DNA of 64,000 nucleotides, taken from positions 868,001 through 932,000 of the forward strand of contig NZ_FUYY01000001.1 in assembly GCF_900168045.1 (NCBI RefSeq), in the 5' to 3' direction. Shown one piece after another: positions 62,314-64,000 of this stretch. The translations under genes were made by a program, and so were the position numbers. The DNA comes from Salegentibacter holothuriorum. GTDB taxonomy: Bacteria > Bacteroidota > Bacteroidia > Flavobacteriales > Flavobacteriaceae. How positions within the stretch are numbered: position 1 is the stretch's first letter; every line of letters starts with the position of its first letter. Under the pieces are notes generated by a model. That model was not told the origin of the DNA. It saw only the letters and a program-made list of their open reading frames with translations, and did not search any database.

Positions 62314-64000
62314 ATGACAGACGCCGCTATAGAGAAAGAAAATAAGGAGATTGCCAGACAGTATAAAGAACTACTGCGCATAAGTTATCGTAGCCTGAGT
62401 GATGATGATAAAAAGCAAATTAGAAAGGCTTTTGATACCTCTGTGGAGGCACATAAAGACCAACGCAGAAAATCTGGCGAAGCTTATATTTTCCATCCAA
62501 TTGCCGTTGCTAAAATTGTAGCTTCAGAAATTGGTTTGGATGCCACTTCTATTGTTGCAGCGCTTCTGCACGATGTAGTTGAAGATACGATTTATACGCT
62601 TGAGGATATCGAAAAGATGTTTGGAAAAACCGTAGCAACAATCGTTGACGGACTTACAAAAATATCCAGTTTAAAGAAAGATAAAGATGTATCGTTGCAA
62701 GCCGAGAATTTCCGGAAAATGCTCCTTACTTTAAACGATGATATTCGGGTAATTATCATCAAAATTGCCGATAGATTGCACAATATGCAAACTATGGATG
62801 CAATGCGCCGTGATAAGCAGGAAAAGATCTCATCAGAAACACTTTATATTTATGCCCCACTGGCTCACAGAATTGGGCTCTATAATATTAAAACCGAACT
62901 TGAAGACCTGGCCCTAAAATATACCGAGCCCGAAGTTTATCACGATATTCATACCAAGATAAAAGAAAGTAAAGAGGAGCAGGATGCCTATATAAAAGAA
63001 TTCTCCCGAATTATTGAAGACTCGCTAAACCAGGAGGAGCTTCATTATGATATAAAGGGAAGGCCAAAATCCATCTATTCCATAAATCGTAAAATGCAAG
63101 CTCAAAATGTAAGCTTTGACGAGGTTTATGATAAATTTGCTATTCGAATTATTTACAAAAGCGACCAGGCTAATGAAAAATTTCTTGCCTGGAAAATTTA
63201 CTCCATAGTTACCGATCACTTTAGGCCTAATCCCACCCGACTTAGAGATTGGATCTCTTCGCCTAAATCTACGGGTTACGAAGCCCTGCATATTACCGTG
63301 ATGGGACCAAAAGGCCGTTGGGTAGAAGTGCAAATTAGGAGTCATAGAATGAATGAAATTGCCGAAAAAGGTTATGCGGCACACTATAAATATAAACAGG
63401 GAGACACCCAGGAAGACCGTGGAATTGAGGAATGGTTAAACAGGCTACAGGAAGCTCTTGAGAATCCTGATGTAAATGCAGTAGATTTTGTAGAACAATT
63501 TAAACTGAATCTCTACTCTAAAGAGATTTTTATTTTTACACCGCAGGGTGATCTTAAATCTTTACCAAAAGGTTCTACGCCTTTAGATTTTGCTTTTAGC
63601 ATTCATACCGAAATTGGTTTAAAAACCCGTGGTGCCCGGGTTAACAACAAGCTGGTTCCATTAAGTCATAAATTAAAAAGCGGAGATCAGGTTGAAATAA
63701 TAACATCAGAAAACGCCCAGCCAAATGTAAACTGGTTAGATTATGCAACCACGGCAAGAGCACGCGCCAAGATAAAATCTTCATTAAAAGATGAAAAACG
63801 TGAAATAGCTGAAGAAGGTAAGGCTATACTTACCAGGAAACTGCGTGCACAAAAAATACCTTTTAATGAAAAAGTGATTAACGAGTTAGTTGTTCATTTT
63901 AACTTAAAAACCAGTCTGGATCTATTTTACCGCGTTGGCATTGGCAAAATAGATAACCAGAAACTAAAGGAATTTTCGTCCTCCAGGAGCAATGCATTGG
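62314..64000 (+). CDS. RelA/SpoT family (p)ppGpp synthetase/hydrolase (3' end outside window)
   Basis: The frame begins with ATG 62314 (MTDAAIEKENKEIARQYKEL) and is open to the right edge: 562 codons of about 740. The HD hydrolase domain (about 45-200) has SGEAYIFHPIAVAKIV, LLHDVVED and KIADRLHNM, so hydrolysis looks intact. The synthetase domain (about 245-360) has GRPKSIYSI, SPKSTGYEALHITVMGP and VEVQIRSHRMNEIAEKGYAAH. A TGS domain (IFIFTPQGDLKSLPKGSTPLDFAFSIH) begins near residue 405. It should be the bifunctional stringent-response enzyme. Confidence 0.95.
   Translation, partial: MTDAAIEKENKEIARQYKELLRISYRSLSDDDKKQIRKAFDTSVEAHKDQRRKSGEAYIFHPIAVAKIVASEIGLDATSIVAALLHDVVEDTIYTLEDIEKMFGKTVATIVDGLTKISSLKKDKDVSLQAENFRKMLLTLNDDIRVIIIKIADRLHNMQTMDAMRRDKQEKISSETLYIYAPLAHRIGLYNIKTELEDLALKYTEPEVYHDIHTKIKESKEEQDAYIKEFSRIIEDSLNQEELHYDIKGRPKSIYSINRKMQAQNVSFDEVYDKFAIRIIYKSDQANEKFLAWKIYSIVTDHFRPNPTRLRDWISSPKSTGYEALHITVMGPKGRWVEVQIRSHRMNEIAEKGYAAHYKYKQGDTQEDRGIEEWLNRLQEALENPDVNAVDFVEQFKLNLYSKEIFIFTPQGDLKSLPKGSTPLDFAFSIHTEIGLKTRGARVNNKLVPLSHKLKSGDQVEIITSENAQPNVNWLDYATTARARAKIKSSLKDEKREIAEEGKAILTRKLRAQKIPFNEKVINELVVHFNLKTSLDLFYRVGIGKIDNQKLKEFSSSRSNAL

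Overview
The window is a stretch of a Bacteroidetes chromosome, almost certainly family Flavobacteriaceae (a Gramella/Salegentibacter/Zunongwangia-like marine genus). The evidence is the gliding genes gldF, gldG and gldI, a SerB-SerA fusion, a cyclophilin-FKBP fusion lipoprotein, TAnnTTTG-type -7 promoter boxes, weak ribosome binding sites, and several flavobacterial-type intergenic repeats. There is no tRNA, rRNA or CRISPR array.

Region 1 (1-16739) looks like the right part of a genomic island. A tightly packed plus-strand operon carries a partial gene and four large proteins (1138, 1123, 1862 and 625 aa). None has a signal peptide or a known enzymatic motif. The 1138 aa protein resembles the DUF6603 family; the others belong to families I cannot name. 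This operon converges on a minus-strand pair: a tyrosine integrase and a membrane protein. The integrase lies directly next to the 3' end of mnmE (trmE/thdF), the site used by islands such as SGI1. Its reading frame is broken by an apparent one-base loss just after the catalytic tyrosine. GTGCAC repeats between integrase and mnmE look like recombinase or regulator binding sites. The other island end lies left of the window.

Region 2 (16740-30400) is core chromosome: mnmE, a DUF4870 protein, dnaN, gldG-gldF, a SAM hydroxide adenosyltransferase, phoH, purC, and a dinB-dnaE pair. That pair encodes a Y-family polymerase and a short DnaE-type polymerase with a degenerate PHP domain. An inverted repeat flanks the probable -7 box of the pair.

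Region 3 (30600-44900) holds a pair of related small membrane proteins, a tesA / ybbA-ybbP-like divergent cluster, MFS and MATE transporters, an HMA-like protein with an Asp/Glu racemase, a MepB-family protein, a methyltransferase, the SerB-SerA fusion and an azurin lipoprotein. Three 101-bp repeat copies lie around the transporter-racemase block.

Region 4 (45000-64000) has an M3 peptidase, ndk, a PhoD-like lipoprotein, nrnA-gldI-CFBP, pepD, a DUF3810 protein, two amidohydrolase genes (three domains, only one with an intact metal site), an RNA methyltransferase, a Ste24-like protease, and a RelA/SpoT gene cut by the window edge. Two terminator hairpins in this region carry a cruciform-forming repeat in their loops.
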